This document shows, in pieces, positions 8,386-16,322 of a DNA stretch of 40,919 bases (the stretch's first letter is position 1; each line of letters opens with the position of its first letter). Made by a program: the position numbers and the translations under genes. Source of the stretch: Proteobacteria bacterium CG1_02_64_396 (GTDB lineage: Bacteria > Pseudomonadota > MNWR01 > CG1-02-64-396); assembly GCA_001872725.1 (NCBI GenBank), contig MNWR01000076.1:1-40919 (forward strand), in the 5' to 3' direction. Below the pieces are notes generated by a model. The model was not told where the DNA came from and made no database searches. It saw only the letters and a list, made by a program, of their open reading frames with translations.

Positions 8386-9303
8386 CTACCCAAATAGGGC
8401 CGAAAAAGCTCGGGCCAGAATCCGATGTCCCGCCTCATGCCGTGGAGGAGCGACGCGCTCGGCCTGCCCCGCATGTTGGGGGGGGCCCTTGCCGATGTGC
8501 AGGCTGGCCATATCACCGTCCCCCTCCCGCACCAGGGTCAGCCCCTCACTCCATAGCCGTCCCTGCTGGTCGGCAAAAAGCGACAGCAACGGTACCGGCA
8601 GGTTGATCCGCTCCAGCAGCATCTCCTGCCTGGATTCGTTGCGTACCAAGGTGGGGATGGTGGCCCGCTCGGGGGGGTGGGGGGGTGGGTCGAGGGCCAG
8701 GGTCGCCCGGGTTCGCCCGGCGTAGCAAACCTCCCCCTCCAGGGTCGAGGGGCCGAACCAGGTGTCGGAGGGGCGGACGATGGGCAGATCTTTGAGCAAG
8801 CGGCCCTCCTCCCCGACCTCAAACGCGACCCACAGCGGCGAGCTAATGAAAACGACCACCTGCTCCCCCGCCGGGATGTGCAACGGCGTAATGGGGCGGC
8901 TGACCACGGGTCGGTCGGCCAAACGGGGGCGCAGGGTTAAACGCTTGGGGGTATGAGAAAAGACAAACCGCTCAAGGTTGGCCTCGGTTTCACTGCCATG
9001 ATCGACGACTGCAAGCTCGGCCTTTGCGACCCCATCCTCAAAGGTGTCGTCCCGATTCCAGGCGATGCGCCACTCGTGGGGGTTGCGTTGAGCGGTCAGA
9101 TCAAGGGGGCCGATGCGTAGGTGTAGATGCCCCCCCTCGGGCACGGCATGACTTCCCCACCAGCGCGCCGCGACGGGTAAGGGGTGGTCGGGTGGCACCA
9201 CCACCTCCTGGGGCGACGCCTCGCTGGGTTCGAGAGGGGATGCGGGCTTCTCGGACTCGCTCCAGCGGTTCCACCAATGGGGGGGCTTTGGGGTCGGGCT
9301 CAT
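8386..9303 (-). CDS. DUF432-like protein upstream of MscS
   Basis: 305 aa with no TM segment or signal peptide, predicted cytosolic. It appears beta-rich. The Pro/Ser-rich N-terminus (~45 residues) looks disordered, and the body carries phrases such as RPITPLHIPAGEQVVVFISSPLW. The sequence and its position directly before an MscS gene recall the DUF432 family, which I remember as often encoded next to mechanosensitive channels; that assignment is tentative and from memory. The start at 9303 is supported by a perfect AGGAGG. An upstream extension to 9396 is possible but lacks support. A role modulating the channel is inference from operon structure only. Confidence 0.6.
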   Translation of the reverse strand: MSPTPKPPHWWNRWSESEKPASPLEPSEASPQEVVVPPDHPLPVAARWWGSHAVPEGGHLHLRIGPLDLTAQRNPHEWRIAWNRDDTFEDGVAKAELAVVDHGSETEANLERFVFSHTPKRLTLRPRLADRPVVSRPITPLHIPAGEQVVVFISSPLWVAFEVGEEGRLLKDLPIVRPSDTWFGPSTLEGEVCYAGRTRATLALDPPPHPPERATIPTLVRNESRQEMLLERINLPVPLLSLFADQQGRLWSEGLTLVREGDGDMASLHIGKGPPQHAGQAERVAPPRHEAGHRILARAFSALFG

Positions 9304-9355
9304 GGTTGGCCTCCTTTGCGGGTCACCTTGAGGGTGGCAAGGGTGGCAGAAGGTT

Positions 9356-11409
9356 TCAAGGGGGAGGGTTGCCTCCCCTATCGAGCAAACGTTCAAGTAG
9401 GGGGGCGATCAGGGTCAACCCAAGACGACTCAGGTGGTTGTCATCGCGGTAGAGAGGCTCCCCCCCTTGTTCAACCGGACAGATCTCGCCGGGGCAGAGG
9501 AGCGGCGTCGGATCGACAAGGTGGACCGGGAAACGGCTCGACAACGTCTGCAACCCTTGAAAGAGCGGCTCCTGTCGCTCCAGATGTTCGAAATGGGTGG
9601 GGCCTGAGGGTAGGTCGCCGCCCCAGCTCTCGGCCCGGGCCATCAACCGGGGCACATCGAAGCCGGGATCGGGATTGTCGGCCAGCCAGATGACCTCGGC
9701 GCCGTGCTCGGTGAAAAACCTTGCGGTCTGCTCCAGCCCATTCTGAAAGAGGCGGGGGTTGTCGGCGGTGTCGGCGCCCGGCACCAAAGGGCTGGGGCGC
9801 AGGGGGGCTTCCCGGTAACGGGTCGGTTCTGTGTAAAAACCCCAATGGGCGGTTAGAACCACCCTCTGGATGGAGGGGGTGGCTCTGATCCAATCGGCCA
9901 CCTTTCGGTTGAAAGCCAAACATCTAGCCCCGTCGCTACCTTCGCTGGATCCGGTCCCCAACAGGGGGGCACACCCCGACATCTCCAGAATGGTGAGGCC
10001 ATGGATGAGGGGATCGGGCAAAGCCTCGAAGGGAGCCAGAAGATTGCCCGCGTGGGAGTCGCCCCACACCACGATACGTGGAGGCTCCTCCTCCCCACCG
10101 AAGGCGATACGGCTCCCGGCGCCGAAGGCTTCGTACTTGAACTTGGGGGCGGGAGAGCTCTGCTGGCGATGCTTCGCCCCCCAAAAAGCCCTGGCTTCGG
10201 GAAAAAGCTTCCGTACATAACCCCTCCACGGCGTTGGCGGCAGGGCCTCGTGTTGCAGGTCGATCACCCGCTGGGTCACCCGTTGGGGGAATCCCCCCCC
10301 CACCTCGACCGAAACGGCAACCGCTACCAGCAAAGCTGCCGCCCCTGCGGCGAAGCCCAGCAGGACGCGGCGGGTTAGCACGCCGCTCTTGCCCCGGAAG
10401 GGGCGCTCGACCCAGCGCCAGGTCGCGGCGGCTAACACAAACGCGGCGACCAGGATCGCCGCCTGCTGCCCCACCCCCGGCGGTTGCAGGGTGACGTAGC
10501 GGGTGAAGACAAGCAGGGGCCAGTGCCACAAATACAGGGAATAGGAGATCAGGCCAACGAAAACCAGGGGGCGCCACGACAGCGCCCGACCACCCCGATA
10601 CCCCCCCCCGCCCCGGCGTGAAGGATCAACCCCGCCCCCACCACCGGAACGAGCGCCCGCCAACCGGGAAAGGGGGTCAGATCGTCGAGCAAAAAGACCG
10701 AACCGAGAATGAGCACAAGCCCCACGCCCCCGACCCAATCGCGCTGGGTTTTGCCTTCCAAGGCTGGGAGCGCACCCAGCGCCAACAATGCTCCAACCAA
10801 AAACTCCCAGGCCCGGAACACCGGCAGATAGAAGGCCCCCTTGGGCCACCCCCCCACCACCCACATCCCCAAGCCGAAACTGGCCAGCGCCAAGATCCCC
10901 AACCCAAATCGCACCCCCCCCTTGGCGTAGCGTAGAAGCAACCATAACAGGAGGGGAAAAACCAAATAGAACTGCTCTTCGAGCGACAGCGACCAGATGT
11001 GCAGCAGCGGCTTGGTCAGACTGGGGCCAGCGAAATAGCCGAATCCCTCCAAGAACCGAATGTTGACCAACCCCAAAGCAGACGCCGCCAGGGAGCGCCC
11101 GAATTCGATCAGGTCGTAGGGAAGCAGCAACACCGAGGCGGCAACGGCGCTGACGATAAGGACCAAAATCAGCGCTGGGACGATGCGTCGCACCCGCCGC
11201 TCGAAAAAGGCCGGAAATGAAAACCGCCCCTCGACCATCTCGCGGTGGATGATCGCGGTAATCAAATAGCCCGAGATGACGAAGAAGATGTCGACCCCGA
11301 CAAAGCCCCCCCCGAACCCCGCGACCCCCAGGTGAAACAGCATCACCGGCAGGATCGCCAAGGCCCGCAGGCCGTCGATGTCGGGGCGGTGGGGGAAAGG
11401 AGCGGTCAT
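9356..11409 (-). pseudogene. OafA/YrhL-type acyltransferase with C-terminal SGNH domain, split at a G9 tract
   Basis: The N-terminal half (from ATG 11409; TTG 11415 is an alternative) is an acyltransferase-3 membrane domain: PDIDGLRALAILPVMLFH with the catalytic-type His, FGGGFVGVDIFFVISGY, then LLHIWSLSLEEQFYLVFPL. It runs out of frame at a run of nine G (10601-10609 on the plus strand as C9). The other frame resumes exactly where expected (LSWRPLVFVGLISYSLYLWHWPL is the next conserved block, here split by my notation) and leads to an SGNH hydrolase-like domain with VVWGDSHAG and a late DDNH motif. G10 or G7 would restore a ~685-aa enzyme. Such proteins O-acetylate surface polysaccharides. 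Either phase-variable OFF state, true pseudogene or homopolymer error. It starts 9 bp after the FNR gene. Confidence 0.75.
10601..10609. repeat. C9/G9 homopolymer at the acyltransferase frame junction
   Basis: Nine consecutive C on the plus strand, bounded by GATA and GCCCC. On the coding strand it would encode Gly-Gly-Gly. The frame is broken exactly here; one more G, or two fewer, joins the two halves. A second G9 tract lies in frame in the same gene (10293-10301). Confidence 0.8.
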
Positions 11410-11418
11410 GGACAAGCT

Positions 11419-12450
11419 CTACCGCGCCACCCCCTTCGCCGTCGAATAGACATGCTTGTAGGCCTGATCGGGGTGGATCTGCTTCCAGGCGTCGGTCACC
11501 GCCAGCGCCGCCTCGGCGAACCCCGCCAAAATCAGCTTGAGTTTGCCGGGGTAGCTGGCCATATCGCCAATGACGTAAAGCAAGGGTTGATCGGTCGCCA
11601 TGGTGGTGGGGTGGACGTCGATCCCCCCCTTCCCCGCACCGATCCCCCACCCCTCGATGGGGCCGAGGCTCTTTTCAAACCCGAGCATGGGAATCAAGGC
11701 GTCGGCCTCGATGGCGACCCGCTCCTTGGGGTTCCCGATCATCACCGTCAAAACGTCACAGCAACCTTCGAGCGCCTTGATCTCGAAGGGGGTATGAATC
11801 TGCACCTTTCCCTCGGCGGCGAGCCGCTCCATTTTGCCGATGGAGGCGGGGTGGGCGGCGAAGCTGGCGCGGCGGTGGACCACGTGGGTCTGCGCCGCAA
11901 TGCCCGAGAGCATCACCGTCCAATCGACCGCCGAATCGCCCCCCCCAAGAATCACCACCCGTTTGCCCTCGAACGAGGTGGGATCGGCGATGCGGTAGTG
12001 CACCGCCCCCCCCTCCTCGAAGGCGGCCAGCCCCTCGACCACCGGACGGCGGGGCGAAAAGGCCCCTACCCCGGCGGCGATGACGACTGCGCGGGCATGC
12101 ACCAGGGTGGTGCCGTTGCCGACCCGCCAGAGCCGATCTTCCCCCCGCTCCAACCGTTCAACCTGCTGCCCCAGGCACCACAGGGGATTGAAGGGACGTA
12201 CCTGCTCCACCAGCCGGGCTGCCAGCTCCTTGGCCAGGATCGAGGGGAACCCAGGGATGTCGTAGATCGGCTTTTCGGGGTAGAGCGCCGTGAGCTGACC
12301 GCCGGGACGGGGCAGGGCGTCGAAGATGGCGGCGCTCATTTCGTGCAGCCCCGCCTCGAAGGCGGCAAATAGGCCGCTGGGTCCGGCGCCGATGATGGCC
12401 AGATCGACCGTGGTTTCTTGGCAAGGGCTTGAAGAGGCAAGGTCCGTCAT
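11419..12450 (-). CDS. Ferredoxin/flavodoxin-NADP+ reductase, thioredoxin-reductase-like (type 2)
   Basis: 343 aa, the usual size of YumC-type FNR. It has an FAD-binding GxGxxG (IIGAGPSGLFAAFEAG), PRPGGQLTALYPEKPIYDIPGF typical of this branch, and a second dinucleotide fold (VVILGGGDSAVDWTVML) followed by VHRRASF for NADPH. The thioredoxin-reductase CxxC is absent, as expected for FNR. C-terminal VIGDMASYPGKLKLILAGFAEAA is the FAD-contacting motif. It moves electrons between NADPH and ferredoxin. The ATG at 12450 has CAGGAG upstream. The acyltransferase follows on the same strand. Confidence 0.9.
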   Translation of the reverse strand: MTDLASSSPCQETTVDLAIIGAGPSGLFAAFEAGLHEMSAAIFDALPRPGGQLTALYPEKPIYDIPGFPSILAKELAARLVEQVRPFNPLWCLGQQVERLERGEDRLWRVGNGTTLVHARAVVIAAGVGAFSPRRPVVEGLAAFEEGGAVHYRIADPTSFEGKRVVILGGGDSAVDWTVMLSGIAAQTHVVHRRASFAAHPASIGKMERLAAEGKVQIHTPFEIKALEGCCDVLTVMIGNPKERVAIEADALIPMLGFEKSLGPIEGWGIGAGKGGIDVHPTTMATDQPLLYVIGDMASYPGKLKLILAGFAEAALAVTDAWKQIHPDQAYKHVYSTAKGVAR

Positions 12451-12727
12451 GGCAACTCCTGAACAATCACGGTTTTGGATCAATGGGGATTGCAAACCAC
12501 AACAAGATAACCTGGGGCGGGGGTGATCGGGTGGGATCGGGGCAAACCCAGCCGCCCCCCTACCGCGTCACGTCGGGCAGGTTGGCCCCCCCCGGTCAGA
12601 CGATGGGGAGGGCGCATTGCTTCCAGCGGAGGAAGGGACACCGGGCGGCACGCCGGGGCGAGAATCGCGGGGTGGTTCCTGTTCATGGGCACCTCGAAAA
12701 CCCTTCGAGGTTGCGCCGCCCCCCCAG
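12451..12727. other. Intergenic region upstream of the FNR gene, no gene seen
   Basis: It should contain the FNR promoter on the minus strand. I found no convincing ORF, RNA gene or operator. The rest of the gap, to hisF, is filled by the repeat described next. Confidence 0.4.
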
Positions 12728-12887
12728 GGAGCGCTGATTGAATCGCCGCTTCCTGGAGGAAACGCTAAAAAAGGCCTCCTGCCTTTTTCAACGGCGCTTC
12801 GGCGACGGGGTCGCCTCCTACGACAGTGGCCATTTTGGCGGCCGTCCTTGGGCTGCTCGCAAGCGCTTCATAAATCAGCGCTCCTTA
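12728..12887. repeat. Family A repeat with an extra solo TIR palindrome
   Basis: The right part is a nearly complete element: GGAAACGCT, CCTCCTGCC hairpin, GCTTCGGCGACGGGG, CGCCTCCTACGACAG, ATTTTGGCGGCC and a terminal AATCAGCGCTCCTTA. To its left (12730-12754) sits a bare palindrome GGAGCGCTGATT / AATCGCCGCTTCC with no interior, as if two ends had joined. The final TTA (12885-12887) is the TAA stop of hisF. Confidence 0.7.
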
Positions 12888-13658
12888 GCCTACGAAAGGC
12901 TCGCGCACCGGCACCCCGTGGGCCGCCAGGTATTTCTTGGCCTCGGGGATCGTGTGCTGCCTAAAGTGAAAGATCGAGGCGGCCAATACTGCGTCGGCTC
13001 CCCCCTCGATCAATCCCTCGCGCAGGTGCTCCAGCCCCCCGACCCCCCCCGAGGCGATCACCGGCACCCCGACGTGGTCGACCACGGCGCGGGTCAGGGC
13101 TATGTCGTAACCGGCGCGGGTGCCGTCCCGGTCCATCGAGGTGAGCAGGATCTCCCCCGCCCCCAGGTCGGCCATGCGGGCGCACCAGGCGACCGCGTCG
13201 ATGCCGGTGGGGGTGCGCCCGCCGTGGATGTAGACCTCCCAGCCGTTGCCGTCGGCTTTTCGTTTGGCATCGACCGCCACCACGATGCACTGCGCCCCGA
13301 AGGCCTGGGCGCCTCGGTAGACCAGGTCGGGATTGTTCACCGCAGCGGTGTTGATCCCGACCTTGTCGGCCCCGGCCCGCAACAGCTCGCGGATGTCCTC
13401 CACCGAGCGGACCCCTCCCCCCACGGTCAGCGGCATGAAGACCTGCTCGGCGGTGCGGGTGACCACGTCGAGCAGGGTGCCGCGCCGCTCATGGCTGGCG
13501 GTGATGTCGAGAAAGGTGAGCTCGTCGGCCCCCTCCAGGTCGTAGCGCTTGGCCGCTTCGACCGGATCACCGGCGTCGATCAACCCCTCGAACTGGACCC
13601 CTTTAACCACCCGTCCGTCTTTGACGTCGAGGCAGGGAATGATCCGTTTCTTGAGCAT
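12885..13658 (-). CDS. hisF: Imidazole glycerol phosphate synthase, cyclase subunit HisF
   Basis: 257 aa, standard family length. With HisH it makes IGP and AICAR from PRFAR, linking histidine and purine synthesis. (beta/alpha)8 barrel with catalytic Asp in [15 protein letters not shown] (residue ~11) and the second Asp in [10 protein letters not shown]; the phosphate sites VGGGVRS and ASGGVGG are intact. It is the last gene of the murA-his cluster, separated from hisA by 124 bp containing a large hairpin. Its stop codon is supplied at the edge of the family A repeat. Confidence 0.97.
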   Translation of the reverse strand: MLKKRIIPCLDVKDGRVVKGVQFEGLIDAGDPVEAAKRYDLEGADELTFLDITASHERRGTLLDVVTRTAEQVFMPLTVGGGVRSVEDIRELLRAGADKVGINTAAVNNPDLVYRGAQAFGAQCIVVAVDAKRKADGNGWEVYIHGGRTPTGIDAVAWCARMADLGAGEILLTSMDRDGTRAGYDIALTRAVVDHVGVPVIASGGVGGLEHLREGLIEGGADAVLAASIFHFRQHTIPEAKKYLAAHGVPVREPFVG

Positions 13659-13706
13659 GGTGGCCTTTCGGTGTGTTCTGGGAGGGATGTTGGAGTGATT
13701 TCCCTG

Positions 13707-13782
13707 GAACGGCTCGTCCCTCGACAGGCTCGGGATGAGCGGAGGTTAAAAACCCCGCTCACCCTGAGTCCCACGAAGAGCC
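13707..13782. repeat. Large imperfect inverted repeat (family C) between hisA and hisF
   Basis: The left arm GGCTCGTCCCTCGACAGGCT and following CGGGATGAGCGG pairs with CCGCTCACCCTGAGTCCCACGAAGAGCC across an A-rich loop. This is the common proteobacterial CCCTTCGACAAGCTCAGGG-type repeat, here in head-to-head pairing. It ends directly against the hisA stop codon. In the transcript it would form a stable stem that may separate or stabilise the hisA and hisF messages. Confidence 0.7.
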
Positions 13783-14508
13783 TTACCCCTTGGTCAGCGC
13801 AATCGCCTGGGCCAAATCGACCTTACCTTCGTAAATCGCCTTACCGACGATCACCCCTTCGATCCCCTCGTCGGCGACCGCCAGCAGCGCCCTGATGTCG
13901 TCGAGGCAGGAGACCCCCCCCGAGGCGATCACCGGAATGGTGAGGGCGCGTGCCATCTCGACGATCTGCTCGATGTTCGGCCCTTGCAGCATGCCGTCAC
14001 GGGCGATGTCGGTGTAGATGATGGCGGCGGCGTCCATGTCCTCCATGTGGCGGGCCAGGTCGATCGCCTTGGTTTTGGTGACATCCTTCCAGCCGTTGAT
14101 CGCCACCATGCCGTTCATGGCGTCGATGCCGACGATGATCTTGCCGGGGTAGGCGGTGGTCGCCTCGCGCACGATCTGGGGCCGCTTCTGGGCCACGGTG
14201 CCGAGGATGAGCTGATCGACCCCCGCCTCGATCCAAGCGTCGACCCCGTCCATGTCACGGATCCCCCCCCCGAGCTCGATGACGCCAGGGTAGGCGGCCC
14301 GGATGGCGGCAACCGCCTGGGGGTTGAGCGACTTGCCCTTGAAGGCGCCGTCCAGATCGACCACATGGAGCTTGTCGGCACCGGCAGCGGCGAAGCGACG
14401 GGCGGGGGCCGCCGGGTCGTCGTCGTAGACGGTGTCTTGCTCCATTCGGCCTTGCACCAGGCGTACACAACGCCCTGCTTTAAGGTCGATGGCGGGGATG
14501 ATCTGCAT
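13783..14508 (-). CDS. hisA: ProFAR isomerase HisA
   Basis: 241 aa. Isomerises ProFAR to PRFAR in histidine synthesis. The barrel shows IIPAIDLKAGRCVRL with catalytic Asp ~8, IIVGIDAMNG for the second half, IYTDIARDGMLQGPN with the second Asp, and the phosphate loops ELGGGIRD and ASGGVSC. The GGGGGGGGG encoding ELGGG is an in-frame G9 tract. The ATG at 14508 is preferred: AGGAGG lies 10 bases upstream inside the end of dnaQ, whereas the upstream TTG has no room for a ribosome-binding site. dnaQ ends 5 bp before, so the two are probably translationally coupled. Confidence 0.97.
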   Translation of the reverse strand: MQIIPAIDLKAGRCVRLVQGRMEQDTVYDDDPAAPARRFAAAGADKLHVVDLDGAFKGKSLNPQAVAAIRAAYPGVIELGGGIRDMDGVDAWIEAGVDQLILGTVAQKRPQIVREATTAYPGKIIVGIDAMNGMVAINGWKDVTKTKAIDLARHMEDMDAAAIIYTDIARDGMLQGPNIEQIVEMARALTIPVIASGGVSCLDDIRALLAVADEGIEGVIVGKAIYEGKVDLAQAIALTKG

Positions 14509-14513
14509 GGTGT

Positions 14514-15299
14514 TCAAGCCTCCTCGGCAAGGGGGGTTGGGGTAACAACATCAAGGGTTGGGGTAACAACATCGAAAACGGGGGTGATCCCCTTCTTACG
14601 CATGGTGGTTTCGAGCCACAACTCGTGGGCCTGCTCCTCGTCCGGGGTCGGCTGCCGAACCAAATCGTTGCCTTTAACCCGGACAATCACCCGCTTGCTT
14701 TCATCCTCTAGGCCATCGGCGACGTAATCGGCAAACAGGATCGCCCGTTTGCGCCGCCCGATCAGGTGCAAAAACACCTCGGCGAGCAACTCTGAGTCGA
14801 GCAGCGCCCCGTGCTGGGTGCGGCGGGAGCGGTCGACCTCGAAGCGGTCGCACAGGGCGTCCAAGGTGTTGGATCGGGTCGGGAATTTCTTGCGGGCCAG
14901 CAGCAGGGTATCGATCACCCGCAGCCCCTCGGAAAACGGGGGGCGGTTCAAAAACCGGGTGAATTCATGATCGAGAAAGCCGACGTCGAAGGCGGCGTTG
15001 TGAATCACCAAGGGGCTGTCGCCGATGAAGGCGAGCAGCTCGTCGGCCACCTTGTCGATCTTCGGCTCGTTCCTCACATCGTCGTCGGTGATGCCATGGA
15101 CGTTGGTCGAGGCGGGGGGGATGGGGCGACCGGGGTTGATGAGACGGCGAAAGTTAACCCCGGTGACCTTGTTGCCGATCACCTCGACCGCGCCGATCTC
15201 GATCACCCGATCCCCCTGGTCGTAACGTAGACCGGTGGTTTCGGTGTCGAGGGCGACCACCCGTTCGGGGATCTCTTCTTCCAGATCGATTTCGGACAT
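14514..15299 (-). CDS. dnaQ: DNA polymerase III epsilon subunit (3'-5' proofreading exonuclease)
   Basis: 261 aa, close to the usual ~240. DEDDh exonuclease motifs are all visible: VALDTETTG (Exo I), VIHNAAFDVGFLDHE (Exo II) and HGALLDSELLAE (Exo III with the catalytic His and Asp). It removes misincorporated nucleotides within the Pol III core. The extreme C-terminus carries a duplicated 7-residue unit (DVVTPTL) from a 21-bp tandem repeat. It is unusual inside a his cluster: hisA follows after 5 bp, and the exchanger gene ends 6 bp upstream. Confidence 0.93.
   Translation of the reverse strand: MSEIDLEEEIPERVVALDTETTGLRYDQGDRVIEIGAVEVIGNKVTGVNFRRLINPGRPIPPASTNVHGITDDDVRNEPKIDKVADELLAFIGDSPLVIHNAAFDVGFLDHEFTRFLNRPPFSEGLRVIDTLLLARKKFPTRSNTLDALCDRFEVDRSRRTQHGALLDSELLAEVFLHLIGRRKRAILFADYVADGLEDESKRVIVRVKGNDLVRQPTPDEEQAHELWLETTMRKKGITPVFDVVTPTLDVVTPTPLAEEA
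14534..14575. repeat. 21-bp tandem duplication in the dnaQ 3' end
   Basis: Two near-identical units, GGGTTGGGGTAACAACATC plus AA or GA, lie head to tail and in frame, giving the repeated peptide VVTPT. They probably arose by slippage; copy number may vary between strains without breaking the frame. Confidence 0.85.
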
Positions 15300-15305
15300 G
15301 GTTTT

Positions 15306-16322
15306 TTAGTGGTCTGCGATCACGTAACCGATAAAACCGACATAACAGAGCAGCGGAAAGAGCAGCACCACCGGGGTCAACACCCGCTGATTGATGAAGA
15401 GCCACGCCGCCGCCGCCAAGGTCAACCCGGCGGCGACCAGTACATCGGTGGTCGCCTGCCAGCCGGTCAAGGCGATGCCGATGGCGGGAAGCAGCGAACC
15501 CTGAAAGACCATGGCGCCGCTGATGTTGCCAAAGGCGAGCGTATCTTTGCCGCGCCGGACCCACAGCACCGAATTGACCTTCTCGGGCAGCTCGGTGGCA
15601 ATGGGGATGATGAGCAGGGAGAGGATCAGCGGCGACATGCCGATCACCCCGCTCAACCCCGAAACCCCGTCGACGAAGAGGTGGGCCCCGGCGAGCAACC
15701 CACCCAGCGCCACCAGCAGTTGCAACCCGGTCACCAGATTGCCGTCCCCCAACCCCAGCTTCGAGGCCATCAAGGGGTGCTCCGCCTCGGTCTCGTGCCC
15801 CATCTCGACCAACTGCGCCGAGGCAGCAAAGGTCTGCACCAGATAGACGACGTAGAGCACCGGCAACGCAAAAGCAACCGCCCAGCGCAGCGGATTGCCC
15901 GGCTCCAACAACGAAGCGCCCACCGCAGGGACAAAGGCTAAAAAGAAGAAGATCAGATCGCGGCGCAAGCCGGTCGGTTCGGGGTGAAAATCGCCCCGCC
16001 AACCCCGGCTCTTGTAGGTCGCCAGCGCCAACAACCCCAGGGCAACGGTCGCCAACATGAAGGGGGCGCCCAAAATGGCGCCGATGCCGATCGCCTCGTT
16101 GACCTCTGCGGCGGCCCCCCCCGCCAAAATCGCGTAGAGGGGGACGATGGTTTCGGGCATGGCGGTGCCGACGGCGGCAAAAACCGACCCGGTCACCCCC
16201 TCGGAAAGCCCCATCCGGTCGCCCATATGTTCGAGCGCGTTGGTGAAGAGTTCGGCCATCGCCAAAATCAGCACCAGGGCCGCCAGCAGCAGCCCAACAT
16301 CCCCCATCACTTCCGACGTCAT
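15306..16322 (-). CDS. CaCA-family cation exchanger (Na+/Ca2+-type antiporter)
   Basis: 338 aa with about ten TM segments, the size of bacterial CaCA exchangers. Two inverted alpha repeats are visible: alpha-1 VGTAMPETIVPLYAIL with AIGIGAILGAPFML, and alpha-2 PIATELPEKVNSVLW with AFGNISGAMVFQGS. The Glu of each (PE) normally coordinates Ca2+. It probably exchanges Na+ or H+ against Ca2+ or another cation across the inner membrane; ion choice cannot be read here. The ATG at 16322 overlaps the TGA of the upstream CBS gene (ATGA), so translation is coupled. Longer in-frame starts up to 16601 overlap the CBS gene and were rejected. Confidence 0.88.
   Translation of the reverse strand: MTSEVMGDVGLLLAALVLILAMAELFTNALEHMGDRMGLSEGVTGSVFAAVGTAMPETIVPLYAILAGGAAAEVNEAIGIGAILGAPFMLATVALGLLALATYKSRGWRGDFHPEPTGLRRDLIFFFLAFVPAVGASLLEPGNPLRWAVAFALPVLYVVYLVQTFAASAQLVEMGHETEAEHPLMASKLGLGDGNLVTGLQLLVALGGLLAGAHLFVDGVSGLSGVIGMSPLILSLLIIPIATELPEKVNSVLWVRRGKDTLAFGNISGAMVFQGSLLPAIGIALTGWQATTDVLVAAGLTLAAAAWLFINQRVLTPVVLLFPLLCYVGFIGYVIADH

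Noticed and set aside
9410-11650. A 764-codon single-frame gene covering the acyltransferase region
   Set aside because: Only its part below ~10600 makes protein sense; the upper part is out-of-frame translation of the acyltransferase membrane domain, which reads correctly in another frame.
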